DNA of 64,000 nt from Arthrobacter russicus (GTDB lineage: Bacteria > Actinomycetota > Actinomycetes > Actinomycetales > Micrococcaceae). Shown piece after piece: positions 46,101 through 53,778 of this stretch. Each line of letters begins with the position of its first letter. Position 1 is the stretch's first letter. The stretch spans positions 558,001-622,000 of the forward strand of contig NZ_JAVDQF010000001.1 of NCBI RefSeq assembly GCF_031454135.1, in the 5' to 3' direction. Both the position numbers and the translations under genes were made by a program. The notes below the pieces were generated by a model. The model was given only the letters and a program-made list of their open reading frames with translations, made no database searches and had not been told where the DNA came from.

Positions 46101-46335
46101 TTCGCAACCATTGGCGATCGTCGTCGTGGGCGGCTTGATTTCCTCGACCGCACTGACTTTGGTCCTGGTACCGGTGCTCTACCGGCTGGTGGAAGGCAGC
46201 CGGGAACGCCGCCAGCTGCTCAAGGACCTGCAGGTCGTACCGGCGGCGACCGCTGCGCCGGGCGGGAACGAATCGCAGGATTGGACCACCGGCGCGATTC
46301 CGAAGGTCAAAGGGCGCCGCTCCGCGAACCCCTGA
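43111..46335 (+). CDS. RND-family efflux pump (AcrB/MmpL-like permease)
   Basis: A 1074-residue membrane pump. Helices at about 10-30 and 340-470 form the first bundle. The classic proton-relay segment ALTIAIGRVVDDSIVVIENIKRH lies in the first half (TM4 region), with a matching GMLMLVGIVVTNAIVLIDLINQARK in the second (parts: GIVVTNAIVLIDLIN). Two large extracytoplasmic docking/porter loops are present. AcrB-type pumps in monoderms lack the TolC tunnel, and no membrane-fusion partner lies nearby. GGGAGACGATCG precedes the ATG. It follows mqo by 39 bp and could share a transcript. Confidence 0.9.
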   Translation: MFRLATLSLGNRALIALITIFAAVFGVISAGSLKQELIPSLEFPQISVISSMPGASPEVVDAQVSRPLETALNAVEGLDSSSSTSRSGISTISLTFAYGTNLDRARNQIDRAIANTRQQLPSDVQPQAIAGSVSDFPIRYLAVSSDKSLAELNGDLQRIAVPKILKLDGVRGADVTGANGQHIEIMPDPAKLAAAGLPVTSIVDALKNNGSLVPAGTITDQGKSLSVQIGSPVGSLDAVKGLPLGGAATGTTPPTIGSVAAVTLQDDPTTSITRTDGKPTLALSVTKKPEADTVTVSHAIDALLPQLTADLGSNVTFTTVFDQAPFIEKSIKDLGVEGLLGLGFAVIIILLFLLSVRSTLVTAISIPLSLLITLIGLWAAKYSLNILTLGALTIAIGRVVDDSIVVIENIKRHQSYGEPKLTAITSAIKEVAGAVTASTLTTVAVFAPIAFVGDIAGELFRPFALTVTIALVASLLVSLTIVPVLAYWFLRAPKSADNALAEAGTPEQKAEALAALDEKERQGWLQRGYLPILHGTQKHPIWTVSAGLLILAVTLLMTPLLPQNLLGDSGQNSLSINQTMPAGTSLDATSEAAKKVEDALNGIDGIETVQVTVGNSSGALASFTSGGSTSANFQVVTDEKANQPKLQDSVRTALDGIKDAGTIKLSASGGGLGTSSTVDVNIKASNTADLQKANDAVIATLKDVPDTRDVTSNLSAANPVVQISVDRAKVVAAGLSEQQVAAVLAATVSPIPAGTVRIDTTDFKVQIGKGTQFTSIDALANAPIQTGAGSVPLSSLASVKQVNVPTSITSSNGQRSARVSLTPTGDDLGSLSSAVEKKLQDANLPAGATATLGGATTQQRESFGQLGLALLAAIAIVYVIMVATFKSLVQPLILLVSIPFAATGAIGLLLISRVPLGLPSLIGMLMLVGIVVTNAIVLIDLINQARKPAPGRPAMRVSEAIEYGARHRLRPILMTALATVFALTPMALGITGGGGFISQPLAIVVVGGLISSTALTLVLVPVLYRLVEGSRERRQLLKDLQVVPAATAAPGGNESQDWTTGAIPKVKGRRSANP

Positions 46336-46350
46336 TCTCGGTCCGCCGGA

Positions 46351-46956
46351 CTAATCGGCGGATCGGCTGAGCAACGGCAGGAAGACCAGGTCGACGATCT
46401 CCTCGATGGTCTGTTCCGGGACGGCTTCCATGGTCCACAGCACTTCGTGCCGGAAGAGATCAGCTGGCAGCCGGGCGATTCGATCGGGTATCTGGCCGGC
46501 CGGGATTTCGCCCCGTTCGACGGCGCGTTCGAGGGCCTGGTCCATGAGCGAACGGCGCCGGCCCCAGATCATCTCGGTCAGCTTCGCCAGGCTGGTGTCC
46601 GTGTTCCGGAGCAGCCCGCCGAATTGCACCATGCGAATGATCCCCAGCCGCGACCGCCGCTGGTTGACCTCCTGAAGCAGTGCAATGACATCACCGCGCA
46701 GGCTCCCGGTATCCGGCACCGACTCGACCGCGTCCTGTTTGACCAGATACGCGACGGCCGCGATCGCCAGTTCCTGTTTGTCGTTCCAGCGCCGATAGAT
46801 CACCGCACGGCTGGTTGCCGCCCGGGCCGCCACCGCATCGATGGTGAACTCGGCGAAGTCCTTTTCCATGAGCTCATCCCCGGCCGCCGCCAAGATCGCA
46901 TCCTGCAGCGCTTGCCCACGACGGCGCTGCGGCGGACTCTCATTTTTAAGATACAT
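46351..46956 (-). CDS. TetR-family transcriptional regulator
   Basis: A 201-residue repressor. The N-terminal HTH is FTIDAVAARAATSRAVIYRRWNDKQEL, in part AVAARAATSRAVIYRRW. A C-terminal ligand-binding domain follows. It diverges from the FAD monooxygenase and converges with the RND pump gene, and an inverted repeat in the shared upstream region is a probable operator. It likely controls the monooxygenase and itself. Confidence 0.92.
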   Translation of the reverse strand: MYLKNESPPQRRRGQALQDAILAAAGDELMEKDFAEFTIDAVAARAATSRAVIYRRWNDKQELAIAAVAYLVKQDAVESVPDTGSLRGDVIALLQEVNQRRSRLGIIRMVQFGGLLRNTDTSLAKLTEMIWGRRRSLMDQALERAVERGEIPAGQIPDRIARLPADLFRHEVLWTMEAVPEQTIEEIVDLVFLPLLSRSAD

Positions 46957-46992
46957 TGCGTTTCCTATTTTTCTGATCTAGCATCGAGCCGT

Positions 46993-47009
46993 AGATACAG
47001 ATTGTATCT
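46993..47009. promoter_or_regulatory. TetR operator candidate (7-3-7)
   Basis: AGATACAgatTGTATCT is a perfect inverted repeat between the TetR start (46956) and the monooxygenase start (47032). A further AGATACA-like half-site (AAGATACAT) overlaps the TetR start codon near 46949. The placement suits repression of both genes. Confidence 0.65.
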
Positions 47010-47031
47010 TATTTGGCGAAAGAAGAACCAG

Positions 47032-48147
47032 ATGCGCATCCTTGTTTCCGGCGCCGGCGTGGCCGGCCTCAGCACCGGCATCACCCTCGGCAACCTGGGC
47101 CACGAAGTGACCATCGTGGAACGCGCCGCGCACTTGCGCACCACGGGTTCGGCCATCGACGTCCGCGGCGAGGCGCTCGAGGTCGCGGACCGCCTGGGAC
47201 TGCTCGACTCGATCCGCGCGCACCGGGTCAGGATGACCGAATCGTCCACGTTCATCGACCCCGAAGGGAACCGAATCGCCGGCATGCCGGTCGCCGACGT
47301 CAACGACTCGCCCGGCGACACGGAAATCTCCCGCAAGGACCTGGCGGCCATTTTGCACGCCGCCTTGCCGCCGAACACCGGCGTGGTCTTCAACGAGTCG
47401 ATCAAAACGCTGCACGACGACGGCGAAACGGTGCAGGTCGGTTTCGCTTCGGGAAACCAGCGCCAGTATGACTTGGTCGTCGGCGCGGACGGTCTGCACT
47501 CAGCAACCCGCCGACTCGTCTTCGGGCCCGAATCCGATTACCTGAAACACCTCGGCTACTACGTCGCACTCACCGAGCTGGCTCCGCAACCGGCGCTCGA
47601 AGGCGCCAGCCCGCTGCTCAACCTGCCGGATCGCATGGTGGGCATCGTCTGCTTCAAGGACTCCGCCGTCGGCGTCTTCACCTTCCGCTCGCCCTGGATC
47701 GACTACGACTACCACGACCCGGCGGCATCGAAGCAGATCCTGCTCGACGCTTACGCCGGACACCAGGAATGGCGCATCCCCGAACTGCTCGACGCGGTCC
47801 GGAACGACCCGGAGCTCTATTTCGATTCGGTCAGCCAGATCCAGCTGCCGAGCTGGCATTCCGGCCGCGTGGTCCTGGTCGGCGATGCCGCCCATTGCGC
47901 GTCGCTGCTCTCCGGCCGCGGCACCTCGATCGCGATGACCGGGGCCTGGTTCCTGGCTGAAAGCCTCCGGCAGCACCCGGCGGACTTGGCTGCGGCATTG
48001 ACCGGATACGAGCACTTGCAGCGGCCCCGGGCCGAACGCGCGCAAGCCACGGCCCCTCCCGGCGGTGAGCTCCTGGTCCCGGCAACCCAAGCCGCTATCG
48101 ATGCCCGCAACGAACATTTCCGTTCGCTCGAACCGGCCCGGCAATGA
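47032..48147 (+). CDS. FAD-dependent monooxygenase, TetX/PHBH type
   Basis: A 371-residue flavoprotein hydroxylase. It starts MRILVSGAGVAGLSTGITL (GxGxxG FAD site), and the DG-type motif is VVGADGLHSATRR near residue 155. The late FAD motif is RVVLVGDAAHCASLLSGRGTS (parts: VVLVGDAAHCAS). The ATG at 47032 is the first sensible start after the operator. The enzyme may inactivate a drug or aromatic compound. The TetR repressor diverges from it, and the drug-type MFS pump converges, fitting a detoxification set. Confidence 0.9.
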   Translation: MRILVSGAGVAGLSTGITLGNLGHEVTIVERAAHLRTTGSAIDVRGEALEVADRLGLLDSIRAHRVRMTESSTFIDPEGNRIAGMPVADVNDSPGDTEISRKDLAAILHAALPPNTGVVFNESIKTLHDDGETVQVGFASGNQRQYDLVVGADGLHSATRRLVFGPESDYLKHLGYYVALTELAPQPALEGASPLLNLPDRMVGIVCFKDSAVGVFTFRSPWIDYDYHDPAASKQILLDAYAGHQEWRIPELLDAVRNDPELYFDSVSQIQLPSWHSGRVVLVGDAAHCASLLSGRGTSIAMTGAWFLAESLRQHPADLAAALTGYEHLQRPRAERAQATAPPGGELLVPATQAAIDARNEHFRSLEPARQ

Positions 48148-49572
48148 TTAGCGCACGGCAACCTGTCCCGGAACTGCCGTCCGGAAGGCCAGCTTCGGCA
48201 CGAAGAACAACAGCGCCGCCGCCAGGAACCCGGTGGCCCCGCAGACGATCCAGACCAGCAGATACCCATTGAGCGAGCCTGCGGTGCTGCCCGGCGCTGC
48301 GGCGGCGCTGCCGGCGATCTGACTCGCCAGGGCGATGCCGAAGACGCAGGAGGCAAACGAGCCGCCGATGGTTTTCGTGGCGTTGGTCAGCCCGGTGGCC
48401 ATTCCGGTCTGGCGCAGTGGCGCCGCCGCGGCAGCGGCTGCCGGAAGCGCCGCGACCAGGGCTCCGGTACCGAGTCCGGCGACCAGCATGTTGGCCATCA
48501 CCTGCCAGACCTGGTCGTGGAACGGGACGAAGAGCGAATACCCCAGGCCGATCAGCGAAGCGGCACCGATCAAGGTGATCCGCGGGGTGCTGACGCGGGA
48601 AACCCAGGAGAACAGCAACGCCCCGGCCACCATCGCGATGAGGTAGATGCCGATCAGCAATGAAACCGTGCTCGAGCCGACGCCCAAGCCGTAGCCGACC
48701 ACCGTGGGATCGGTCCGGGCGAAGGTGGACAGCGGCACCTGCGAACCCAGAACCGAAACGCCGAACAAGAACGCCGTGAGCATCACCGGCCAGATCGCGG
48801 ACGAACGCAGCAACCTGATGTCCACCATCGGGTCCGGATGCCGCAATTCGTGCCGGACAAAGGGCCAGAGCGCCAGAACGCCGAGCCCGACGGCGAGCCA
48901 GGCCCACCAGGTGCCCGGACCGTTGGTGCGCATGAAGGTCAGCCCAGCGGTGATCAACAACAAGGCGAAACTGATCAGGATCAGTCCGGTGCTGTCCAGC
49001 CGGCCGCCGGTACGCACCGGCGACTCCGGAACACCCCGCCAGATCACGATGAAACACAGGCTGACACAGATCGCCGGGATCATCAGGACGAGCCAGAGTT
49101 TCCCGGCCAGCAGTTCGCCCAGCACACCGCCGGAGACCGCGCCCAGGATCGCACCGGCTTCCAGGCCGACCACCAACAGCCCGGCGGCTTTGCGGGTCAG
49201 CGCTGCCGGATCCGGGCTTTCCTGGCTCCGCGAATAGATCAACGCGATCTCCAGCGGAAGCCAGACCACGTAAAAGCCCTGCAGCGACCAGGCGATCAGA
49301 AAACTCCAAAAGTCGCCGGAAAAGACCAGGGCCCAGGTGGCCAACGCGGTGACCGCGGTCGATGCCAGCAAGATCTTCCGGTGCCCGAACATGTCGCCGA
49401 GCTTGGCCAGCGCCGGCACCACCAAAGCGCTGACCATCAGCTGCGCCGCTTCGAACCAGTTGACGTCGGCGTCATGGATGCCCAGATGGCGTGCGATATC
49501 GGTGAACAACGGCGTGTAGTACCCCTGCAGCACACCGGAAGTCATTTCCACCAGGACCAGAAATCCGACCAC
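48148..49572 (-). CDS. MFS drug:H+ antiporter-type transporter
   Basis: A 474-residue protein with about 14 hydrophobic helices (DHA2/EmrB-like). Motif A is LAKLGDMFGHRKILL after the second helix. The GTG at 49572 is the earliest in-frame start I find; about 15 upstream codons remain hydrophilic and open. It ends one base from the monooxygenase stop and diverges from the luciferase-like monooxygenase. The substrate is probably a hydrophobic cation or antibiotic. Confidence 0.88.
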   Translation of the reverse strand: MVGFLVLVEMTSGVLQGYYTPLFTDIARHLGIHDADVNWFEAAQLMVSALVVPALAKLGDMFGHRKILLASTAVTALATWALVFSGDFWSFLIAWSLQGFYVVWLPLEIALIYSRSQESPDPAALTRKAAGLLVVGLEAGAILGAVSGGVLGELLAGKLWLVLMIPAICVSLCFIVIWRGVPESPVRTGGRLDSTGLILISFALLLITAGLTFMRTNGPGTWWAWLAVGLGVLALWPFVRHELRHPDPMVDIRLLRSSAIWPVMLTAFLFGVSVLGSQVPLSTFARTDPTVVGYGLGVGSSTVSLLIGIYLIAMVAGALLFSWVSRVSTPRITLIGAASLIGLGYSLFVPFHDQVWQVMANMLVAGLGTGALVAALPAAAAAAAPLRQTGMATGLTNATKTIGGSFASCVFGIALASQIAGSAAAAPGSTAGSLNGYLLVWIVCGATGFLAAALLFFVPKLAFRTAVPGQVAVR

Positions 49573-49678
49573 CGCCGAAGCTGGGCCGAGAAGTCTCCTG
49601 GACGTCGTGCGAGTAACGATTGCGACCCCCTGATGACGGGAATATCTCCGGCCCCCCGCCGGTTGATTCGAATATTAG

Positions 49679-49690
49679 ATGCAAACGCAT
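49679..49690. promoter_or_regulatory. ATGCaaacGCAT dyad in the MFS / LLM divergent region
   Basis: A 4-4-4 perfect dyad with loosely matched flanks sits between MFS (start 49572) and the LLM monooxygenase (start 49744). The MarR gene in the LLM operon is the obvious candidate binder. Confidence 0.35.
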
Positions 49691-49743
49691 ATACTTGGTG
49701 AACGCGAACTCCACCGGTATCGAAACGAAAGAAGGACCGAACC

Positions 49744-50853
49744 GTGCAAATCGGCATCTTCACTGTGGGCGACGTTACAACAGATCCCACCAGCAACACC
49801 ACCCCCTCGGAACACGAGCGGATCAAGGCGATGGTGACGATCGCGAAACACGCCGAAGAAATCGGCATGGACGTCTTCGCCACCGGGGAGCACCACAACC
49901 CCCCGTTCGTGCCCAGCTCCCCCACGACGATGCTCGGCTACATCGCGGCCCAGACCGAAAAGATCATCCTTTCCACCTCGACCACACTGATCACCACCAA
50001 TGATCCAGTCAAGATCGCCGAAGATTTCGCGATGCTCCAGCACTTGGCCGACGGCCGGGTCGATCTGATCATGGGCCGTGGCAATACTGGCCCGGTCTAC
50101 CCGTGGTTCGGCAAGAACATGCAGGACAGCGTGGAACTGACCGTGGAGAATTATGCGCTGCTGCGCCGGCTCTGGGATGAGGAAGTCGTCACGTGGCAGG
50201 GCAAGCACCGCACGCCGCTGACCGGATTCACCGCCACGCCCAGGCCTCTGGACGGCGTGGCGCCCTTCGTCTGGCACGGCTCGATCCGCACGCCCCAGGT
50301 CGCCGAAATCGCCGCATACTACGGCGACGGATTCTTCGCGAACAACATCTTCTGGCCCAAAGAGCACTACCAGCAGCTGATCGGGCTCTACCGGGAACGC
50401 TACGCGCACTACGGCCACGGCGCCGCCGATCAGGCGATCGTGGGCTTGGGCGGGCAGTTCTTCATGCGGAAGAATTCGCAGGACGCGGTCAAGGAATTCC
50501 GGCCGTATTTCGACAATGCCCCGGTCTACGGACACGGGCCGTCGCTGGAAGACTTCACCTCGCAGACCCCGCTGACTGTGGGCAGCCCGCAGGAAGTGAT
50601 CGAAAAGACGCTCAGCTTCCGGGAGTTCTTCGGCGACTACCAGCGCCAGCTGTTCCTGGTCGACCATGCCGGCCTGCCGCTGAAGACCGTCTTGGAACAG
50701 CTCGATTTGTTCGGCGAAGAAGTCCTGCCGACCCTGCGCGAGGAATTCGAATCCCGGAAACCGGCGCATGTGCCGGACGCTCCGACGCACGCCAGCCGCA
50801 AGGCCGCATTGGCCGGAGCCGCTGCGCCGGAGAGCGCCGAGGTGAGCGCGTGA
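49744..50853 (+). CDS. Luciferase-like FMN monooxygenase (CE1758 family)
   Basis: A 369-residue LLM-class flavin enzyme. FTVGDVTTDPTSNTTPSEHERIKAM is the N-terminal mark of the CE1758 group (read in part as GDVTTDPTSNTTPSE). The barrel motifs TGEHHNPPF, DLIMGRGNTGPVYPWFG and FVWHGSIRTPQVAEIAAYYGDG (partly WHGSIRTPQVAE) follow, then an Ala-rich tail. GTG start with AAGGA upstream. It overlaps the MarR gene by 4 bp and diverges from an MFS pump, a layout seen in small detoxification loci. The substrate is not known. Confidence 0.88.
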   Translation: MQIGIFTVGDVTTDPTSNTTPSEHERIKAMVTIAKHAEEIGMDVFATGEHHNPPFVPSSPTTMLGYIAAQTEKIILSTSTTLITTNDPVKIAEDFAMLQHLADGRVDLIMGRGNTGPVYPWFGKNMQDSVELTVENYALLRRLWDEEVVTWQGKHRTPLTGFTATPRPLDGVAPFVWHGSIRTPQVAEIAAYYGDGFFANNIFWPKEHYQQLIGLYRERYAHYGHGAADQAIVGLGGQFFMRKNSQDAVKEFRPYFDNAPVYGHGPSLEDFTSQTPLTVGSPQEVIEKTLSFREFFGDYQRQLFLVDHAGLPLKTVLEQLDLFGEEVLPTLREEFESRKPAHVPDAPTHASRKAALAGAAAPESAEVSA

Positions 50854-51392
50854 GCCGACCGGAGCCGGGTGGACGATCCGGCTCCGGCGGGTCTTCCGAT
50901 CCGAGGCAGCCATCGCAGTCGGACCGGCCGACGCGGCTGAGCAATGCCGAACACCGCAAGCTCAGCCTGCAGGCCTGGGAATCGCTGTTCAGCGCGCAGG
51001 TCAGCGTGATCCGCAGTCTCCGCGACAACCCGGTGTTCAAACGGTTGTCGATGCGCGAATACGACGTGCTCTACACCCTGTCCAAATGCCCCAGCGGGTG
51101 GTTGCGGCTCAACGAGATCAACCGGCACGTGCTGTTGACCCAGCCGAGCATTTCACGGCTGGTCGAGCGGCTGGAAGCCCGCGGCCTGGTGCGACGCAAA
51201 CTGGTTGCCGAAGACCGGCGCGGAGTGCTGATCGGCCTCACCGAGCCCGGGAAGCAGATGCAGCGCGAGCTGGGCCGGGAACACGTCAAAGACATCCAAC
51301 AGGTCGTCGGTTCGGTGCTCGACGAAGCCGAGCTGCGCGAATTGGCCCGGATCACCAGCAAGCTCGACGCGGCGGTCCGGGAACGGGAGTAG
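50850..51392 (+). CDS. MarR-family regulator coupled to the LLM gene
   Basis: A 180-residue regulator with about 40 extra disordered N-terminal residues. The winged-helix recognition region is LRLNEINRHVLLTQPSISRLVERLEARG (in part LLTQPSISRLVERLEARG) and the wing is VAEDRRGVLIGLTEPG. The GTG overlaps the monooxygenase stop (GTGA), so both are made together. It probably represses the operon and perhaps the divergent MFS gene. Confidence 0.9.
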   Translation: MSRPEPGGRSGSGGSSDPRQPSQSDRPTRLSNAEHRKLSLQAWESLFSAQVSVIRSLRDNPVFKRLSMREYDVLYTLSKCPSGWLRLNEINRHVLLTQPSISRLVERLEARGLVRRKLVAEDRRGVLIGLTEPGKQMQRELGREHVKDIQQVVGSVLDEAELRELARITSKLDAAVRERE

Positions 51393-52196
51393 TCAGCCGA
51401 TCGAGACCAATTCGGCCGGGTCTTCGGCGGGCAGGTCGCCGTCCAGGACCGCACTGACCGAGATCTCTTTGAGCGTCAGCCCGCCGCCCACGGTGGACAG
51501 GAACGCCGTATCTGAAGCATCGCGGCCGGTCGAGATCCGCAGCATCGAAGCCCGCGGCGCCATACCTGTCGCATCGATCGTGTACCACCGCCCGTCGACC
51601 CAGGCCTCGGCCACGGCATGGAAATCCATCGGTGCCAGCCCCGGGGCATAGACCGCCGCGAGCCGGGCCGGGACGTCTTTGGCGCGCAACAATGAAATCG
51701 CCAAATGCGCGAAATCCCGGCACACGCCTCGGCGGGCCAGCAGGGTCTCCACGGCTCCGTCGGTACCCCGGGACGAGCCGCTCACATAGCGCAATTCCTG
51801 GGCCACCCAGCTCCGGACCGCGGCCAGCAGGGCCAGCCCCCGCAACCCGGGGAATTCGGCATAGGAGGTTGGCAGCAGCCGGTCCGACTCGCAGTACCGG
51901 CTCGGTCGCACGTAGCGGATGAGCTGGCTCTCCGTCGTGGTTTCGACGCCGGCCGTGCCGGTGACCACAGCACGGTATTCCAGCGAGACTTCGGCGGGTT
52001 CGGCCAGGCTGAAGGCGAAGAGCCGGCCGCCGTGCGGTTCCGGCAGCTCCCGATAATCGACCGGCTGCCCATCAGCCAGGAGCACGACCGATTCGTCCAG
52101 CTCGTCGTATCCCCGGTCCGCCACCGCGACGTTGAGCACCACCGAAGTCTGCGCCTGGGTCGCGAACAGCAGACGGGATGAAACAGTGCGTTGCAC
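51393..52196 (-). CDS. Transglutaminase-like cysteine protease/domain protein
   Basis: A 267-residue protein with an N-terminal beta domain (about 1-120) and a transglutaminase core. The catalytic triad is readable as Cys159 in RRGVCRDFAHLA, His193 in MDFHAVAEAW and Asp208 in YTIDATG. Related actinobacterial proteins are often called transglutaminase-like peptidases. The GTG at 52196 is chosen because AGGAG lies just upstream; a longer frame has no support. It follows the M20 peptidase by 44 bp. Confidence 0.88.
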   Translation of the reverse strand: MQRTVSSRLLFATQAQTSVVLNVAVADRGYDELDESVVLLADGQPVDYRELPEPHGGRLFAFSLAEPAEVSLEYRAVVTGTAGVETTTESQLIRYVRPSRYCESDRLLPTSYAEFPGLRGLALLAAVRSWVAQELRYVSGSSRGTDGAVETLLARRGVCRDFAHLAISLLRAKDVPARLAAVYAPGLAPMDFHAVAEAWVDGRWYTIDATGMAPRASMLRISTGRDASDTAFLSTVGGGLTLKEISVSAVLDGDLPAEDPAELVSIG

Positions 52197-52240
52197 GGGG
52201 CTCCTGGAGTGGCTACGGCGGCGAGCGCCGCGAACACATT

Positions 52241-53659
52241 CTACGCGGGATCGCCGTCGTCGGCCTGCTCGCACAGGACCAGCAGCGCACGATAGAAGGC
52301 CACGCCCTCGGCCAAGGTAGCCACCGAGATCTTCTCGTTCGCAGCGTGCAGGCTCGCCCGTGCCGCGGCATCCATCCGGAACGGGGCGAACCGGTAGACA
52401 GCCGGGGAAATCTCGTTGAAGCGACGGGAATCGGTCATCGCCATCACGATGTAGGGGGCCACGGCGGCGTCCGGGAAGACCCGGCGCACCGCGGCGGTCA
52501 GCAGGCCGAACTGCCGATTGTCGGTCGGCGAAACCGGCGAGGGTTCACTGGATTCGAAAACCTCGAACTCCACCAACGGGTCGCGCACCGCCCGCCGCAA
52601 CCGGCGCAGGGTTTCCGCCACGCTGCTGCCCGGCGCAATCCGCACGTTGACCGTGGCGCTTGCGGCCTCAGCCAGCACATTGGCCGCCCTGCTGCCGCTG
52701 AGCTGGGTCACCGCGGCTGTGGTCCGCACCGAAGCATTGGCTTCGGGACCGAAGAACGGGAAGATCCGGGCCAACAGCCAGCCGAGCTGCTGGGCCCGGC
52801 CGAGCAGATGGCGTTGCGGGCCGGACATGTTGGCCGCCAGGACCTGCACCATCTGCGCTGTGGCCGGATGCAGGGCCGGCGGAAACGGATTGCGGCTGAC
52901 CCGGCTGATCGCCCGGGCCAGCCGGGCTGTGGCGGTCAGTTTCGGCGGGGTCGAAGAATGTCCGCCCGGATCCACGGCACTCATCCGGACGTTGACCGAG
53001 CCCTTTTCGGCGACGCCGATCATGGCCACCGGCCGGGCCACGCCCGGGAACGCCTGCTCCGCGACCGCGCCGCCTTCATCCAGCACCAACCAGGGCCGGA
53101 CCCCGCGGGCGCGCAGCAGCTCCATTGCGGCCAGAGCGTCCAGACCGCCGGTTTCCTCGTCGCCGCCGAAGGAGAGGTAGACATCATGCGAGGGGGTGAA
53201 TCCAGTGCCGAGCAAGGCCTCGACCGCGGTCAGGATCGCGACCGCGGAACCCTTGTCGTCGAGCGTGCCGCGGCCCCAGAGATAACCGTCCTGCAGCACC
53301 CCGGAGAAGGCCGGCTGTTGCCACGGTGCATCCGGGTCCACCGGCACCACGTCCAGATGCGCCAGCAGAACCAGGACCCGCTGCGCCGGCCGTCCGGGCT
53401 CTGCCGCTGCGGAACCGGCCCAGCGATAGAGCAATCCGGCCCGGCCCACCCGTTCCAAGCCCAGCTGTTCATGGACCAGCGGATAGAACTCCCGCAGGGC
53501 TTCGATCTGCAACTCGAATTCTGCCTGGCCCTCCGCTTCCGACGGGTCCGCCGGATCGGGCCGCCACGCAGCGACCGTTTTGAATCGGACCAACTTGCTC
53601 AGGTGCGCTGCGGCACGGTCCCCCGCCGCGGGATCAATTGCGAAATCTGGATCAGCCAT
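52241..53659 (-). CDS. M20-family metallopeptidase (PM20D1/CPS1-like)
   Basis: A 472-residue amidohydrolase-type peptidase. Zinc ligands and catalytic residues appear in LLAHLDVVPVDP (His, Asp), GRGTLDDKGSAVAI (Asp), FGGDEETGG (Glu-Glu) and a late His in the C-terminal half. The long insert and PxWQQPAFSGV element resemble carboxypeptidase S/N-acyl amino-acid hydrolases. Expected substrates are N-blocked amino acids or dipeptides. It is upstream of the transglutaminase-like gene and may be co-transcribed. Confidence 0.9.
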   Translation of the reverse strand: MADPDFAIDPAAGDRAAAHLSKLVRFKTVAAWRPDPADPSEAEGQAEFELQIEALREFYPLVHEQLGLERVGRAGLLYRWAGSAAAEPGRPAQRVLVLLAHLDVVPVDPDAPWQQPAFSGVLQDGYLWGRGTLDDKGSAVAILTAVEALLGTGFTPSHDVYLSFGGDEETGGLDALAAMELLRARGVRPWLVLDEGGAVAEQAFPGVARPVAMIGVAEKGSVNVRMSAVDPGGHSSTPPKLTATARLARAISRVSRNPFPPALHPATAQMVQVLAANMSGPQRHLLGRAQQLGWLLARIFPFFGPEANASVRTTAAVTQLSGSRAANVLAEAASATVNVRIAPGSSVAETLRRLRRAVRDPLVEFEVFESSEPSPVSPTDNRQFGLLTAAVRRVFPDAAVAPYIVMAMTDSRRFNEISPAVYRFAPFRMDAAARASLHAANEKISVATLAEGVAFYRALLVLCEQADDGDPA

Positions 53660-53715
53660 GACCGGAGTGTACCGCGCCCGAGCCGCCCCGACGGCGCTGG
53701 ATTAACGGGAAATGA

Positions 53716-53752
53716 ACAGTTGTTTCATGGAATTTATTTCCATGGACAGTTG
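53716..53752 (+). promoter_or_regulatory. Operator array upstream of the phn-type operon
   Basis: A palindrome CATGGAAtttatTTCCATG (53726-53744) is flanked by direct repeats ACAGTTG (53716-53722 and 53746-53752) exactly 30 bp apart. It lies 27 bp upstream of the first gene. The RpiR-type regulator at the operon end is the likely binder. Confidence 0.6.
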
Positions 53753-53778
53753 GTTCTCGATGATTTAGGGTTTCGAAC

